Positions 29,381 through 39,273 of a stretch of 39,942 nucleotides of DNA are shown here, in pieces. Origin of the DNA: Shewanella benthica KT99 (GTDB lineage Bacteria; Pseudomonadota; Gammaproteobacteria; Enterobacterales; Shewanellaceae). The stretch spans positions 1 through 39,942 of the forward strand of contig NZ_ABIC01000038.1 in assembly GCF_000172075.1 (NCBI RefSeq), written 5' to 3'. The stretch's first letter is position 1, and each line of letters begins with the position of its first letter. The position numbers and the translations under genes are program-made. The notes beneath the pieces are model-generated. The model ran no database searches. It was given only the letters and a program-made list of their open reading frames with translations, and was not told where the DNA came from.

Positions 29381-29463
29381 GACCGACTCTGAATTTGTGT
29401 GTGAGAACTAAAATTCTGCCTTCAGCTCTCTCACTTTTCAACCTTAATCTGTTGCACTTATTG
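28720..29463 (-). mobile_element. IS30-family insertion sequence relic
   Basis: A perfect 14-bp inverted repeat bounds the element: CAATAAGTGCAACA at 28720-28733 and TGTTGCACTTATTG at 29450-29463. Between them lies a broken IS30-family transposase read on the minus strand. The true outer ends may extend a few bases; I could not see a target duplication. At about 750 bp it is well short of the roughly 1.0-1.1 kb of a complete member, in line with the internal deletion in the transposase. Confidence 0.8.
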
Positions 29464-30239
29464 TATTACCTCAGCTTTCACCGCGGTAAAAACATCTACT
29501 GCTTATAATAAACATCAGTTATATGGTGGAAATAAATTATCAATAACGTAAAAATATAATGGTATAGCATATTAACGAGTGCATTTTAATATATTAAAAT
29601 AAAATAAATCTCCATTGCATTAATGAAGTGTGATTTTCAATGGTTGTTAATACTATTATTTATAACTCTACCTATTTGCGGTTACCATGATAACAAGCTG
29701 GCATGATTTGTATCAAATTGTAATGTCTTGGTGTGTTAGTAATAATTTAAATGTTATTTAATACACGAAAGTCTTTCTGAACCTAAGCTGAAAAATAAGA
29801 TAAACAAATGTAAGTCGAATTGACTTGAGTCATAAAAACGCTACAGAATGGCATTCTATATAATGCTCACCAGTCAAAGTGTGATCTGCGTCACACTTTT
29901 GGCTATTTTATAGGTTATGAAACTGTTAATTATTGGCTAGATGGAATCTCTGCCTAATTAGTGTTATTTGAGTTTATCATGCTGTTTGATAACATTCCCC
30001 TCCTCGTTGGTTTTGTAAATACACCAACTCACTACCTTGTGTTATCTATATTTTAACCTTTCTGCATCAGTAGTTAATTAAAATGGTGATTGACTGATTT
30101 ATGGTGAAACTATAGTTTCAATTTCAACGCCATTAATACCGATTAACAAAGCTATACACATTGGTAATAAATAACGATAATTGGCGCAAAATAAAAACAA
30201 ATAATGAGAAAGTAATAATAAGTTAGGGAGTACATCTTA
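29464..30239 (+). other. AT-rich regulatory region upstream of the TonB-dependent receptor
   Basis: This stretch of almost 780 bases contains no recognisable coding sequence. It is markedly AT-rich, holds a strong CRP site at 29876-29899, TATAAT at 29859-29864, and a small hairpin (TTATCA...TGATAA, 29974-29992). The receptor's ribosome binding site AGGGAG (30225-30230) lies nine bases before its ATG. If transcription starts near the CRP site, the mRNA leader would be about 300 bases long. Confidence 0.6.
29876..29899. promoter_or_regulatory. CRP (cAMP receptor protein) binding site
   Basis: TGTGA-TCTGCG-TCACA is an exact match to the TGTGA-N6-TCACA core, and the palindrome extends on both sides (AAAG...CTTT). 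Its centre is at about 29887.5. TATGAA at 29916-29921 lies where the -10 box of a CRP-activated (class II) promoter would be, reading towards the receptor gene. Confidence 0.8.
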
Positions 30240-32789
30240 ATGATAAGAACATCGCTGCATTCAAGTAGTAAGTTATCGCAAGCTATCAAGCTTGGGTTAA
30301 TCGCATCGGTTTCAACTACTGCATTCACAGTATCAAACACTGCTTATGCACAAGAAGAAACTGCTAATGTAGAGCGGATTTCAGTAACTGGCTCCCGCAT
30401 TCAACGTCAAGACATGGAAACGGCTTCACCGATTACCATTATCGATGCGGCAACCATTAAAGCAGAAGGTTTCACTTCTGTAGACCAAATGCTACAAGCA
30501 CAGACTTCAATGGCTGGTGCTGCTGCTGGTTCAAGCACCAACAATGGCTCAGACGGTGTTGCTCATGTTGACCTTCGTGGTATGGGCTCACAACGTACCT
30601 TAGTATTGCTCAATGGCCGTCGTATGGTGAATTCAGGTTCTGGTGCCGACAGCGCTGTGGATCTTAACTCTATCCCTATTGCAATGATTGCACGTGTAGA
30701 AATTCTAAAAGATGGCGCATCAGCTGTGTATGGCTCAGATGCCATCGCTGGTGTCATTAACATCATCACTAAGCAAGACTTTGAAGGCTTCCAGTTTGAT
30801 GTTACTGGCGGCATGACTGATAAGAGCGACGGCGAAAACGGCGAAATCAGTGCACTTTATGGCTTTAATACCGATACTGGTAACTATACATTCGGTGCTG
30901 CTTACTCAGAACGTCGCGGCGTCATTCAGTCGGATCGTGATTGGACAGATCCAGGTGCTAGCTCATTTGTTCCAAATGGCTCTCTTGGCGGCATGGTTAA
31001 AGATGACAATGGCAATTGGGTAGACCGTACAGAAGGCTACGATTATACCCAAGACAGTTTTTACCAGACGCCAAGTAAGCGCTACAGCTTGTTCGCTAAC
31101 ATGACTCAAGAGCTTGGCAGCGATATAGTGCTAACCGGTGATATCCTTTACACCAAGCGTAAGTCACATCAGCAGATGGCACCTCAGCCTGCTAACCTGG
31201 ACCTAGATGTTTGTCAAGCCGGTGACGATCCTGCTACGTGTGTAGAACTTGACCAAGATATGATCGATGCAGGCATCACGCCAAACGATAAAGGCCAAGT
31301 TAACTACAGAAGACGTATGACTGATGTAGGTCCTCGTATTTCTACTCAGGACACAGATACATTACGCGTCTCTGCAGCTCTAGCAGGTTCAATCGATGTT
31401 AATACCGGTATGGACTGGGATATTTCTTACACTTACGGTAAAAACAAAGCTGATACCGGAGTAGAAAACTCCATCAATGCAAAAATCATGACGAATGCAA
31501 TCTATGCAGATCAAGATGCTTGGTTTACCGGTCAGCCGATGACAGACCAAGACTTGCTCAATAGTGTCGCTTACACTGAACAAGCTGATGGTGGTAACGA
31601 GCAGCATATTTTCTCTGCTGGTCTAACCGGTGAACTATTTGACCTCGATGCAGGTGCTGTAGCCTATGCTATCGGTGCAGAATACCGTTATGAAAGTGGT
31701 TACTACAATCCTGACCCCATTGTTGTTGCCGGTGAGAGTACTGCTGCTCAGCAAGATCCTACCGATGGTAACTACAGCGTGATTTCTGTGTTTCAGGAAG
31801 TAAGCGTACCATTTACTGATAAGCTAACCGGTGAATTCGCACTTCGTTTCGACGATTATTCGACGTTCGGTAATGCATCTACATGGAAGATTGGTTTAAC
31901 ATACGCGGCGACAGATGACTTGATGATCCGTACCGTTGCGGCAACAGGCTTCCGTGCTCCTAGTGTTAGCGAGCTATACGGCGGAAACTCAGGTTCATTC
32001 GATTACCTAGTTGATCCATGGGGTAATGAGCCAGACCAACAGATCTTAGTTAATCGTACTTCGGATGATGATCTTAAACCTGAAGAGTCTGAGTCTTACA
32101 CTGCTGGCTTAGTGTATTCGCCTAGCTATATTGATGGTATGTCACTGACATTGGATTGGTGGCGCTTTAAAGTAACCAACGCGATTGCCCGTATGGATAC
32201 GCAAAACGGTTTACAGAGCTGTTATGATTATCAAGAAAAAGGAATCGGTAATGATTCGGCCTGTGTGGCCTTTAACATCGGTGAAAACGGCGATTTAGAA
32301 CATCTAACAAATACACTAACTAACGTCGGCTATCAAGATACTAGCGGTATCGATTTTAACTTAGCGTACAGCTTTGAAGCGTTAAGCTTAGATTGGAGAA
32401 TTAGCAATGACACCACTTACTTACTGAATTTTGAGCAAGATGGCGTCGATTACACTAACACCATAGATGGTAACTTCGGTGCCTATGCTCAAGTGCGTAA
32501 TAACTTCAGCATCAAAGCTGGCCAAGATGATTGGAATGTCATGTACTTCAACCGTTATATCGGCGAGATGGATGATTTAGGCGCGGGCACAAAAGTTGAT
32601 TCAATTCTTTATCACAATGTGTCAGCCAGCTACTTCATCAATGATACTTGGATGGTAAGCGCCGGTGTTAAGAACTTGACTGATGAAGAACCATCAAATG
32701 TTTCTAACGGCAGTGACGGTGGTACGGTACCAGAAGTTTATGACACCATAGGTCGTCAGTATTATGCTGGTGTGACGGTGAAGTTCTAA
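30240..32789 (+). CDS. TonB-dependent outer-membrane receptor
   Basis: The 849-residue protein is an outer-membrane gated channel powered by TonB. Its signal peptide ends near residue 37 (TVSNTAYA). The TonB box region reads ERISVTGSRI, followed by the plug domain (SPITIIDAATI, VDLRGMGSQRTLVLLNGRRM, EILKDGASAVYGSDAIAGVINIIT). The rest is a 22-stranded barrel with the usual aromatic end (QYYAGVTVKF). The ligand cannot be read from the sequence; the SRIQRQDMETASP variant is common in Shewanella-type receptors for nutrients such as sugars or peptides. The strong CRP site upstream points to carbon-source control rather than Fur/iron control. A strong terminator follows. Confidence 0.93.
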   Translation: MIRTSLHSSSKLSQAIKLGLIASVSTTAFTVSNTAYAQEETANVERISVTGSRIQRQDMETASPITIIDAATIKAEGFTSVDQMLQAQTSMAGAAAGSSTNNGSDGVAHVDLRGMGSQRTLVLLNGRRMVNSGSGADSAVDLNSIPIAMIARVEILKDGASAVYGSDAIAGVINIITKQDFEGFQFDVTGGMTDKSDGENGEISALYGFNTDTGNYTFGAAYSERRGVIQSDRDWTDPGASSFVPNGSLGGMVKDDNGNWVDRTEGYDYTQDSFYQTPSKRYSLFANMTQELGSDIVLTGDILYTKRKSHQQMAPQPANLDLDVCQAGDDPATCVELDQDMIDAGITPNDKGQVNYRRRMTDVGPRISTQDTDTLRVSAALAGSIDVNTGMDWDISYTYGKNKADTGVENSINAKIMTNAIYADQDAWFTGQPMTDQDLLNSVAYTEQADGGNEQHIFSAGLTGELFDLDAGAVAYAIGAEYRYESGYYNPDPIVVAGESTAAQQDPTDGNYSVISVFQEVSVPFTDKLTGEFALRFDDYSTFGNASTWKIGLTYAATDDLMIRTVAATGFRAPSVSELYGGNSGSFDYLVDPWGNEPDQQILVNRTSDDDLKPEESESYTAGLVYSPSYIDGMSLTLDWWRFKVTNAIARMDTQNGLQSCYDYQEKGIGNDSACVAFNIGENGDLEHLTNTLTNVGYQDTSGIDFNLAYSFEALSLDWRISNDTTYLLNFEQDGVDYTNTIDGNFGAYAQVRNNFSIKAGQDDWNVMYFNRYIGEMDDLGAGTKVDSILYHNVSASYFINDTWMVSAGVKNLTDEEPSNVSNGSDGGTVPEVYDTIGRQYYAGVTVKF

Positions 32790-32808
32790 TCTTTATCGTT
32801 TAAATTTA

Positions 32809-32837
32809 AAAAAAGCGCCTATCGGCGCTTTTTTTAT
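32809..32837. terminator. Bidirectional terminator between the receptor gene and gloA
   Basis: AGCGCC and GGCGCT form the stem around a short TATC loop, with seven A before and seven T after. It serves the receptor transcript on the plus strand and gloA on the minus strand. Confidence 0.92.
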
Positions 32838-32859
32838 GCTGATTGAATGATGCAAAACA

Positions 32860-33270
32860 TCAACCTAAGCCTTTAGATGCTGAACTCATCTGGATGAGCT
32901 CTATCTTGTAACCATCAGGATCTGCCACAAAAGCAATCTCAGTCGAGCCTCCTGCCACGGGGCCCGGCGCTCTGACTATGTTTCCCCCTGCGGCCTCTAT
33001 GGCCTGACAGCGAGCATAGATGTCTTCTTCACCTATGGCTAAATGACCAAAGGCATTACCCATTTCATAGCTATCGTTATCCCAGTTGTGAGTCAGCTCT
33101 ATAACACCGGCGCCGGTGGATTCGTCATCGAAGCCGACGAAGGCGAGGGTATATCTATATTCGGTATTCTCAGACTTTCGCAGTAGTTTCATACCCATAA
33201 CTTGAGTGTAAAAGTGAATACTTTTTTCTAGATCGACGACACGGATCATGGTGTGTAAAAATTGAGACAT
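32860..33270 (-). CDS. gloA: Lactoylglutathione lyase (glyoxalase I)
   Basis: GloA converts the methylglyoxal-glutathione hemithioacetal to S-lactoylglutathione in the cytoplasm. The 136-residue VOC-fold protein carries the four metal ligands of the bacterial nickel-type enzyme: His6 (FLHTMIRV), Glu58 (GVIELTHNW), His76 (AFGHLAIG) and Glu124 (GYKIELIQ). The length is that of the E. coli enzyme. It lies convergent to the receptor gene and shares its terminator; the gene set nth, a small YnhF-like gene and gloA is a familiar gammaproteobacterial neighbourhood. Confidence 0.96.
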   Translation of the reverse strand: MSQFLHTMIRVVDLEKSIHFYTQVMGMKLLRKSENTEYRYTLAFVGFDDESTGAGVIELTHNWDNDSYEMGNAFGHLAIGEEDIYARCQAIEAAGGNIVRAPGPVAGGSTEIAFVADPDGYKIELIQMSSASKGLG

Positions 33271-33489
33271 TAAAACCTCGGTAGTGTTTAATTATTAAAA
33301 TGGCAGCCTTGCTGTTAAAGATTATAACCCATTGAATCTAAAATCCTCGGCACATTTATTTCATAACGTTTGTAGGAAATTAACCTAGGCATAGATCACA
33401 CTCTGATGCTTTTATGGTGTGAAATTCAGTTATTTCTTACGATAATGACCCATCTAGTTGATCTATACTGACACTGAATAGGAAAGTGA

Positions 33490-33573
33490 ATGAATACTGA
33501 ATTAAAAATGGCATTTGGTTTAAGTGCAATTATCGGCATATTTTTATCTATCTTCTTTTGGGCTATGTTTTAA
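33490..33573 (+). CDS. 27-residue single-helix membrane protein, YnhF/CydH-like
   Basis: The start ATG has AGGAAAG just upstream, and the short frame ends with TAA. The N-terminal MNTELK matches the M-x-T-[DE]-L-K start of E. coli YnhF (also CydH, a small subunit of cytochrome bd-I oxidase). The rest is one membrane helix (AFGLSAIIGIFLSIFFWAMF). A -10-like TATACT lies at 33464-33469 and a strong terminator at 33604-33626, so it looks like its own short transcript. YnhF and gloA lie in the same general chromosomal neighbourhood in E. coli too. The identity rests on the first six residues, size and context, and is tentative. Confidence 0.6.
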   Translation: MNTELKMAFGLSAIIGIFLSIFFWAMF

Positions 33574-33603
33574 CTCTTATCCTTAAGTGTTAGTTAGCAT
33601 AAA

Positions 33604-33626
33604 AAAAAGCCGCTAAGCGGCTTTTT
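33604..33626. terminator. Bidirectional terminator between the small membrane protein gene and nth
   Basis: AAAAAGCCGCT and AGCGGCTTTTT form a perfect stem of eight or more base pairs with flanking A and T runs, usable from both strands: plus for the 27-residue gene, minus for rnf-nth. Confidence 0.92.
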
Positions 33627-33660
33627 AAGTATTTGTAATCACAGAATTTAATAGCTTGAT

Positions 33661-34302
33661 TTAATCCTCTGGATAGACCTTCTCTTTAAACTCACATAAG
33701 TCTTCTATCAAGCAACTTCCACATCGTGGTTTTCTGGCTATGCAGGTGTATCTGCCGTGCAGGATAAACCAATGGTGAACATCGACCATAAACTCTGATG
33801 GGACGACCTTTAACATCTTTTGCTCGACCTGATCGACATTTTTTCCCATGGCAAACTTGGTTCTGTTCGCGACTCTGAATATATGGGTGTCTATGGCAAT
33901 GGTAGGCCAGCCGAAGGCAGTATTGAGTACCACGTTAGCCGTTTTTCGTCCTACACCGGGAAGAGACTCCAGGGCCTCACGGTCTTCAGGGACTTGCCCC
34001 TGATATTTCTCGACTAAGATCCCACAGGCTTTAATGACATTGACGGCTTTATTATTATATAAACCTATGGTCTTAATGTAAGTTTTCAGGCCATCTACGC
34101 CTAAGGCATAGATGGCCTCTGGGGTGTTGGCTACTGGAAATAATTTATCGGTTGCCTTGTTGACGCTGACATCGGTAGCTTGCGCCGAAAGGGTAACCGC
34201 CACCAGTAATTCGAACGGGCTAGAGAAATTGAGCTCAGTCTCTGGATGGGGATTATTCTCTCTGAGGATCTCTAATATCCGCTGACGTTTATCTTTATTC
34301 AT
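33661..34302 (-). CDS. nth: Endonuclease III
   Basis: Nth is a base-excision repair glycosylase/lyase that removes oxidised pyrimidines. The 213-residue protein is full length. It has the helix-hairpin-helix LPGVGRKTANVVL with the catalytic Lys, the catalytic Asp in IDTHIFRVANR, and the C-terminal 4Fe-4S cluster motif C-x6-C-x2-C-x5-C (CIARKPRCGSCLIEDLC). It follows rnfE on the same strand after 66 bp, as in the E. coli rsx operon, and may be co-transcribed with it. Confidence 0.97.
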   Translation of the reverse strand: MNKDKRQRILEILRENNPHPETELNFSSPFELLVAVTLSAQATDVSVNKATDKLFPVANTPEAIYALGVDGLKTYIKTIGLYNNKAVNVIKACGILVEKYQGQVPEDREALESLPGVGRKTANVVLNTAFGWPTIAIDTHIFRVANRTKFAMGKNVDQVEQKMLKVVPSEFMVDVHHWFILHGRYTCIARKPRCGSCLIEDLCEFKEKVYPED

Positions 34303-34368
34303 ATATTTTCTTATTATACGTTTATTTGCATCAAATGAGCTTCACGATTTCGAGCATAGCGGGCAGAA

Positions 34369-35139
34369 TTAGCTGACTTTAGTAATTCTTGCTCTTTTTA
34401 CCTGTCCTTGTACTGTCACTTGCGGCTGCTTGTCGGCGATTTTTTTATCGATAACATTCTTCAAGGCGATCAAGAATCCCATGCCTATGAAGGCGCCTGG
34501 TGGGAGCATAGCCAAGAGAAAACTGGTCTCAAACTGCCAGAGATGTATCGTGAGTCCTGCCGCCCAATCACCGAGTAACAGATCGGCGCCATCAAACAAG
34601 GTTCCTTGGCCAAGGATTTCTCTGCCGGCGCCTAGAATGGCTAAGACAATTAAGAAGCCTAAGCCCATCATAAATCCATCGAAGGCAGATTTAGCTACGG
34701 AGTTACGGGATGCAAATGCTTCGGCGCGTCCGATAATCACACAGTTGGTCACAATCAAGGGCAGGAAGATCCCCAAAGACAAATAGAGTCCATAAGCGTA
34801 GGCATTGATAAGCAGTTGCACACTCGTCACCAAGGCGGCAATGATCATCACAAACACAGGAATACGGATCTCTTTTGGTACATAATCTTTGACTAAAGAA
34901 ACTAAAATATTAGAGAAAATCAACACCAACATGGTTGCTAAACCTAAACCTAATGCATTAGTTAAGGTGGCTGTTACAGCGAGTAAGGGGCACAGTCCTA
35001 AGAGTTGTACCAGGCCTGGATTGTTCTTCCATAAGCCTTGGAATGCTATCTCTTTATACGCACTCATTGCGCTGGGTTTTGCATCGGCGGCTATATCCAG
35101 TACGGACTCATCTGCAGCATCGACATTAGATCCATTCAT
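34369..35139 (-). CDS. rnfE: Rnf complex membrane subunit RnfE (RsxE)
   Basis: RnfE is an inner-membrane subunit of the ion-translocating ferredoxin:NAD oxidoreductase, homologous to RnfA. The helical core begins [21 protein letters not shown] and contains [17 protein letters not shown], whose Cys is in the position that helps hold the membrane iron-sulfur centre shared with RnfA. An N-terminal leader of about 24 residues ([15 protein letters not shown]...) is longer than usual. Nevertheless, the ATG overlaps the rnfG stop as ATGA, supporting this start over the internal MSAYKE, which has no ribosome binding site. Confidence 0.96.
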   Translation of the reverse strand: MNGSNVDAADESVLDIAADAKPSAMSAYKEIAFQGLWKNNPGLVQLLGLCPLLAVTATLTNALGLGLATMLVLIFSNILVSLVKDYVPKEIRIPVFVMIIAALVTSVQLLINAYAYGLYLSLGIFLPLIVTNCVIIGRAEAFASRNSVAKSAFDGFMMGLGFLIVLAILGAGREILGQGTLFDGADLLLGDWAAGLTIHLWQFETSFLLAMLPPGAFIGMGFLIALKNVIDKKIADKQPQVTVQGQVKRARITKVS

Positions 35140-35774
35140 CGGTAATCAACCTCACAGTTTGCAGGGCGTTTAAGTAATATTTCATTGTTTTTATTGAAGT
35201 AATTCAGCGCGTTGCGTACGGCTTTAACATAGGCTCTAGGGGTGATTGTGGCGCCGGTAAATTGGTCGAAATCACCACCATCTTTCTTAACCTTCCAGCG
35301 TTTATCTGTATCAGATTGAAGCATCTTCTGATTGAAACTCAGTACCCAATCAGATTTCCTCAGGTCTATTTTATCTCCGAGCCCAGGTGTTTCTGCATGG
35401 GAAAGCGTCCTTACCCCGAGCACTTTTCCGCTGCTGTCTATGCCAATGATCAACTTTATATTGCCATTATACCCATCGGGGGCAATAGCTTCCATGGCGA
35501 TGGCGACGGGAATAGATTGATTAGTCGCGATATATGCAGGCAGCGGCATATCGATACCCATAGCATCTTCATCGTGGATCAAGATACAGTAATCGGTTAG
35601 TTCATTGTCATGCATGCTGTCTGGAATTAGCTGATGCAAGGTCCGTTTTAATTGAAGCTGCTGTTGCTGTTTAATTTTATCGACAGTTTGATAGTTGACC
35701 ACGGCCACAAAAGCGGTGCATAACAGAGCGAATAGTCCCAGCAACAAGCCGTTTTTTAAGATTGAATTCTTCAT
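35136..35774 (-). CDS. rnfG: Rnf complex FMN-binding subunit RnfG (RsxG)
   Basis: RnfG has one N-terminal membrane helix ([20 protein letters not shown]) and a periplasmic FMN domain. The flavin is attached covalently to the threonine in the family motif, here [14 protein letters not shown] near residue 175. [12 protein letters not shown] matches the conserved HxETPGLG block. The length (212) is usual. It is in the middle of rnfABCDGE and its stop overlaps the rnfE start. Confidence 0.96.
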   Translation of the reverse strand: MKNSILKNGLLLGLFALLCTAFVAVVNYQTVDKIKQQQQLQLKRTLHQLIPDSMHDNELTDYCILIHDEDAMGIDMPLPAYIATNQSIPVAIAMEAIAPDGYNGNIKLIIGIDSSGKVLGVRTLSHAETPGLGDKIDLRKSDWVLSFNQKMLQSDTDKRWKVKKDGGDFDQFTGATITPRAYVKAVRNALNYFNKNNEILLKRPANCEVDYR

Positions 35775-35789
35775 ATGTAATTCTCTGTA

Positions 35790-36842
35790 TTAGCTTCTGG
35801 ATCTGTGACCATAAGTTCTGGGCTTCATATAGTGATCGATAAAAGGTGCACACAGGTTGGCGAGTAGAATGGCAAAGGCATAAGCATCCGGGTAACCACC
35901 ATAAGTACGTATGATATAAACTAAGACTCCAATCAGTGCGCCGAACAGCAATCGACCTCTGACACTGGTCGCCGCGGTCACTGGATCGGTAGCAATGAAA
36001 AAAGCAGCCAGCATGGTTGCACCCGAAAACAGGTGAAATAGAGGACCCGCATGGGTATCCGGATTTAGAATAAACCCTATGCTTGCACAGATGTAGAGCG
36101 CACCTAGGAGTCCTGTACTGATGTGCCAGCGGATTAACTTCATCTTTATCATGGCAAGCCCACCGGCGAGATAAGCCATGTTGACCCAAAACCAGCCGAC
36201 ACCATAGCCATCACTAAAGATAGATTTAGTTAGGCTTTCTGTACTGGTTAATCCCATGGCAAGATCCGTTTTTAAGGTATCTAGTGGGGTAGCCATAGCA
36301 ATACCATCGAAGCCCATCTTGTAAGCACTGATCTCCAGTTGGCTGCCGCCAATAAATATCATCTGCAAACTGGCAAATATGTCCAGTGGCTGGCCTGCAA
36401 TGACACTCGGCGCGACCCAGCTGGTCATCTGAACAGGGAAGGAGATCAGTAGCATGACGTACGCCGCCATCGCCGGGTTAAATATGTTGTGCCCAAGCCC
36501 ACCATAGAGATGTTTAACTATGATGATCGCAAATATCGCACCGAGGAAGGTTAACCACCAAGGCGCAAGCGGAGGCACAGCTATGCCGATAAAGAGGGCC
36601 GTCAGTAAGGCGCTATTATCTTTTAGCGTGGCTAATACGGGCCTTTTTCTTAAGGTTAACACGCTAGCCTCACAAAATAGCGCGACGCAGATGGCAAGCA
36701 GCAGTTGAATGATGGTGCCCCAGCCAAAAAAATAGCACTGCACCGCTACGCCAGGTAAGGCGCACAGTAGCACTCTTTGCATCAAGGTACTGGTTTGGAA
36801 TCGACGACTCAAATGAGGCGAAGAGGCAATCTTAAATGCCAT
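35790..36842 (-). CDS. rnfD: Rnf complex membrane subunit RnfD (RsxD)
   Basis: RnfD is a polytopic inner-membrane subunit that carries a covalent FMN. The 350-residue protein has about ten helices and the flavin attachment motif [19 protein letters not shown], where the Thr of SGAT is the expected site. It starts with the ATG at 36842 ([12 protein letters not shown]), preceded by AAGGA by seven bases; a TTG one codon earlier is less likely. It begins close after the rnfC stop. Confidence 0.96.
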   Translation of the reverse strand: MAFKIASSPHLSRRFQTSTLMQRVLLCALPGVAVQCYFFGWGTIIQLLLAICVALFCEASVLTLRKRPVLATLKDNSALLTALFIGIAVPPLAPWWLTFLGAIFAIIIVKHLYGGLGHNIFNPAMAAYVMLLISFPVQMTSWVAPSVIAGQPLDIFASLQMIFIGGSQLEISAYKMGFDGIAMATPLDTLKTDLAMGLTSTESLTKSIFSDGYGVGWFWVNMAYLAGGLAMIKMKLIRWHISTGLLGALYICASIGFILNPDTHAGPLFHLFSGATMLAAFFIATDPVTAATSVRGRLLFGALIGVLVYIIRTYGGYPDAYAFAILLANLCAPFIDHYMKPRTYGHRSRS

Positions 36843-36845
36843 CAA

Positions 36846-38708
36846 TTAATCCTTATCATCTTCTGTGTTGGTGCTAATTTTCAGGGCAGCCTTCTTAGCT
36901 TTAGCCTTGGCTTTAGCAATAGTGGCTGCTATTCGAGCCTTCTTGTCGTCGACAGGAGCATTTACGCTGCCTGAGTTTTCAGAGCCATTGCCAGTTGAAG
37001 AGTCTGCAGAGTCTTGTTTCAAACCTGCTTTCTTGGCTTTAGCTCGAGCTATGGCCGCTGCTATTTTTGCCTGCCTCTCGTCAGCAGGAACGCTCGTTTC
37101 TGGCATTGAACTTGTTATCTTGCTCGCGGTATCGTCTTGGGTTGCGACTGCTTTTTGTGCCGCTTTCTTCGCTTTAATTCTTGCCATTGCCAGGGCGACG
37201 GCATCTTTATCCGATGAGGACATATTTGACTTGCGCCTCGCTGCAGATGCTTTTTGTTTCTCTTCTCTTGCCCGTTTTTCATCTTCTAGGCGTTGGGTGC
37301 GAAGATCGAATCTTTGTTTTGCCAGTTCTGCTTGTTTTTTCTCTTCGGCTTCGGCTTTTATCGCAGACTTAGCGATACGATAGTATTCAACTAAAGGGAT
37401 TTCACTGGGACAAACGTAAGTACAGCAACCACATTCGATGCAGTCGGCCAAGTTAAATTTAGTGGCTTTATCGTATTCTTGAGCCTGTGCATGCCAGAAC
37501 AACTGCTGGGGGAGGAGTTGCACCGGACATACATGAGCACATTCACCACAACGCACACAGGGGAGTTCTTTCTGTTCGGGGGCAAGTTCGTCGCTAGCAG
37601 GTAACAGAATACAATTAGAGCCCTTTAGTGTCGGTGCATTGTCGTTATGCAAGGCATAGCCCATCATAGGTCCACCTATGATCACCTTGTCATGTTCATC
37701 GCCTATGAATTGAGTCTGGGTCAAGACATGAGATATTGGGGTGCCTATGGGGATCCAATAATTACCAGCAAGCTGGGTATTGTCTCCTGTGACAGTAACA
37801 ACACGCTCTATAAGAGGGAAATCACGCAGAATAGCTTGGTTGATGGCATAGGCCGTGGCAACATTTTGCACCACGATGCCAAGTTGCGCGGGAATGGCTC
37901 CTGATGGGACCTCTTGCCCAGTCAAAATCTGAATAAGTTGTTTCTCGCCTCCAGAAGGATACAGCGTCGGTATACTGGTGATCCTGACGCCATCTTTTGG
38001 CAGTGAGCTTCGATTCAATGCATGTTGCATCTCCTCGATGGCTTCTGGTTTATTGTCTTCAATGGCGATAATTAGGCGTTGGGGAGCCAGTAATCGATGA
38101 ATGATGGCGATGCCGTTGAGGATCTCATCGCTTTTTTCACGCATGAGCATGTCATCGGCAGTAATGTAGGGTTCACATTCAATGCCATTGATGATGATTA
38201 ACTCAATATCACTGGCTGGGCTGAGTTTAATATGGGTAGGAAATGCCGCGCCGCCGAGGCCCGCGATACCCGCTTGCTGTATTTTTGTCAGCAGCTGTTT
38301 GTCTGTTAACTGGTCGACTTCATTGGTAGAGAGTGCCGGGTGAATGTGCGCATCATGAGTATCCAGTCCATCGGCGCTAATAACGCAGCTCAATACGGCT
38401 AATCCTGAGGCATGGTTACCCGGACGTATTTCTATGCATGATACATGGCCCGAAGTCGGTGCGTGTGCCGGTAGATGGCCAAAATTCGTACCCTTGGTGA
38501 GAATGGCACCTTTAGCGACATAATCACCTGGTTTTACTATCAAGATTGCAGATTCGCCCACCTGAGGCAGGGGAACTACATACTCATCTGCTAGGGGCAA
38601 GCTTTTGATCTGTGTTCTGTTAGAGAGAGTTTTTCTCTCTGGAGGATGAATACCACCGGTTGACCGCCAAAGTGTCCCTTTATCAATTTGTTCGAATAAA
38701 GTTAGCAC
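36846..38708 (-). CDS. rnfC: Rnf complex NADH/ferredoxin-binding subunit RnfC (RsxC)
   Basis: RnfC is the peripheral subunit that interacts with NADH and carries FMN and iron-sulfur centres. The 620-residue protein has an N-terminal domain (GGIHPPERK), a Rossmann-like region ([17 protein letters not shown]) and two 4Fe-4S motifs ([12 protein letters not shown] near 382 and [12 protein letters not shown] near 421). A long C-terminal tail follows with at least three imperfect Ala/Lys repeats ([46 protein letters not shown]), a feature of many gammaproteobacterial RnfC proteins. The start is GTG, with AGGA upstream, overlapping rnfB by 7 bp. Confidence 0.96.
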   Translation of the reverse strand: MLTLFEQIDKGTLWRSTGGIHPPERKTLSNRTQIKSLPLADEYVVPLPQVGESAILIVKPGDYVAKGAILTKGTNFGHLPAHAPTSGHVSCIEIRPGNHASGLAVLSCVISADGLDTHDAHIHPALSTNEVDQLTDKQLLTKIQQAGIAGLGGAAFPTHIKLSPASDIELIIINGIECEPYITADDMLMREKSDEILNGIAIIHRLLAPQRLIIAIEDNKPEAIEEMQHALNRSSLPKDGVRITSIPTLYPSGGEKQLIQILTGQEVPSGAIPAQLGIVVQNVATAYAINQAILRDFPLIERVVTVTGDNTQLAGNYWIPIGTPISHVLTQTQFIGDEHDKVIIGGPMMGYALHNDNAPTLKGSNCILLPASDELAPEQKELPCVRCGECAHVCPVQLLPQQLFWHAQAQEYDKATKFNLADCIECGCCTYVCPSEIPLVEYYRIAKSAIKAEAEEKKQAELAKQRFDLRTQRLEDEKRAREEKQKASAARRKSNMSSSDKDAVALAMARIKAKKAAQKAVATQDDTASKITSSMPETSVPADERQAKIAAAIARAKAKKAGLKQDSADSSTGNGSENSGSVNAPVDDKKARIAATIAKAKAKAKKAALKISTNTEDDKD

Positions 38709-39271
38709 TTTACATCCTCATCTATGGTTTTCACTGGGATAGCGTTTAACTTCCAATCCCAGTTTTTGATATTTTGTGTCACTGGAAGCATGTCAATGCA
38801 ATCGACAGGGCAAGGCTCAACACACAGATCACAACCGGTACAATAATCTGTTATGACGGTGTGCATCAGCTTACCTGTGCCTAAAATGGCATCCACAGGA
38901 CAGGCTTGAATGCATTTGGTACAGCCAATACATTCATCTTCACGTATATATGCCACTTTTTTTATCTGCACTTCCTCGGTCGCCGTTAAAGGCTCAGGAT
39001 CAACCCCAGCCATATCGGCCAGTTTTTCCATGGTGGCGGCGCCACCGGGAGGACATTTATTGATCTTGTCTCCATTCGCTATGGCTTCAGCATAGGGACG
39101 ACAACCCGGGTATCCACATTGGCCACATTGTGTCTGAGGCAGTAGGGCTTCAAGCTGATCCACCAGAGGATCGCCTTCGACTTTAAATTTTTCCGCTGCG
39201 AAACCAAGCAAGAGACCAAAAAAGAGTGCGAGGACAGTCAGCAAGATTATTGCGATAAATATTCCAGACAT
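38702..39271 (-). CDS. rnfB: Rnf complex iron-sulfur subunit RnfB (RsxB)
   Basis: RnfB passes electrons from or to ferredoxin. The 189-residue protein has an N-terminal membrane helix, the Cys-rich CGQCGYPGC motif near residues 50-60, and two ferredoxin-type 4Fe-4S motifs ([12 protein letters not shown] and [12 protein letters not shown]). All expected cysteines are present. It begins 2 bp after rnfA and overlaps rnfC. Confidence 0.97.
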   Translation of the reverse strand: MSGIFIAIILLTVLALFFGLLLGFAAEKFKVEGDPLVDQLEALLPQTQCGQCGYPGCRPYAEAIANGDKINKCPPGGAATMEKLADMAGVDPEPLTATEEVQIKKVAYIREDECIGCTKCIQACPVDAILGTGKLMHTVITDYCTGCDLCVEPCPVDCIDMLPVTQNIKNWDWKLNAIPVKTIDEDVKC

Positions 39272-39273
39272 GA

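Noticed and set aside
30152..30340. Minus-strand frame overlapping the start of the TonB-dependent receptor
   Set aside because: It overlaps the receptor's signal peptide and has no similarity or ribosome binding site.
36865..37383. Plus-strand open frame of 172 codons within rnfC
   Set aside because: It is an antisense reading of the Ala/Lys repeats, producing a low-complexity Ala/Leu string.
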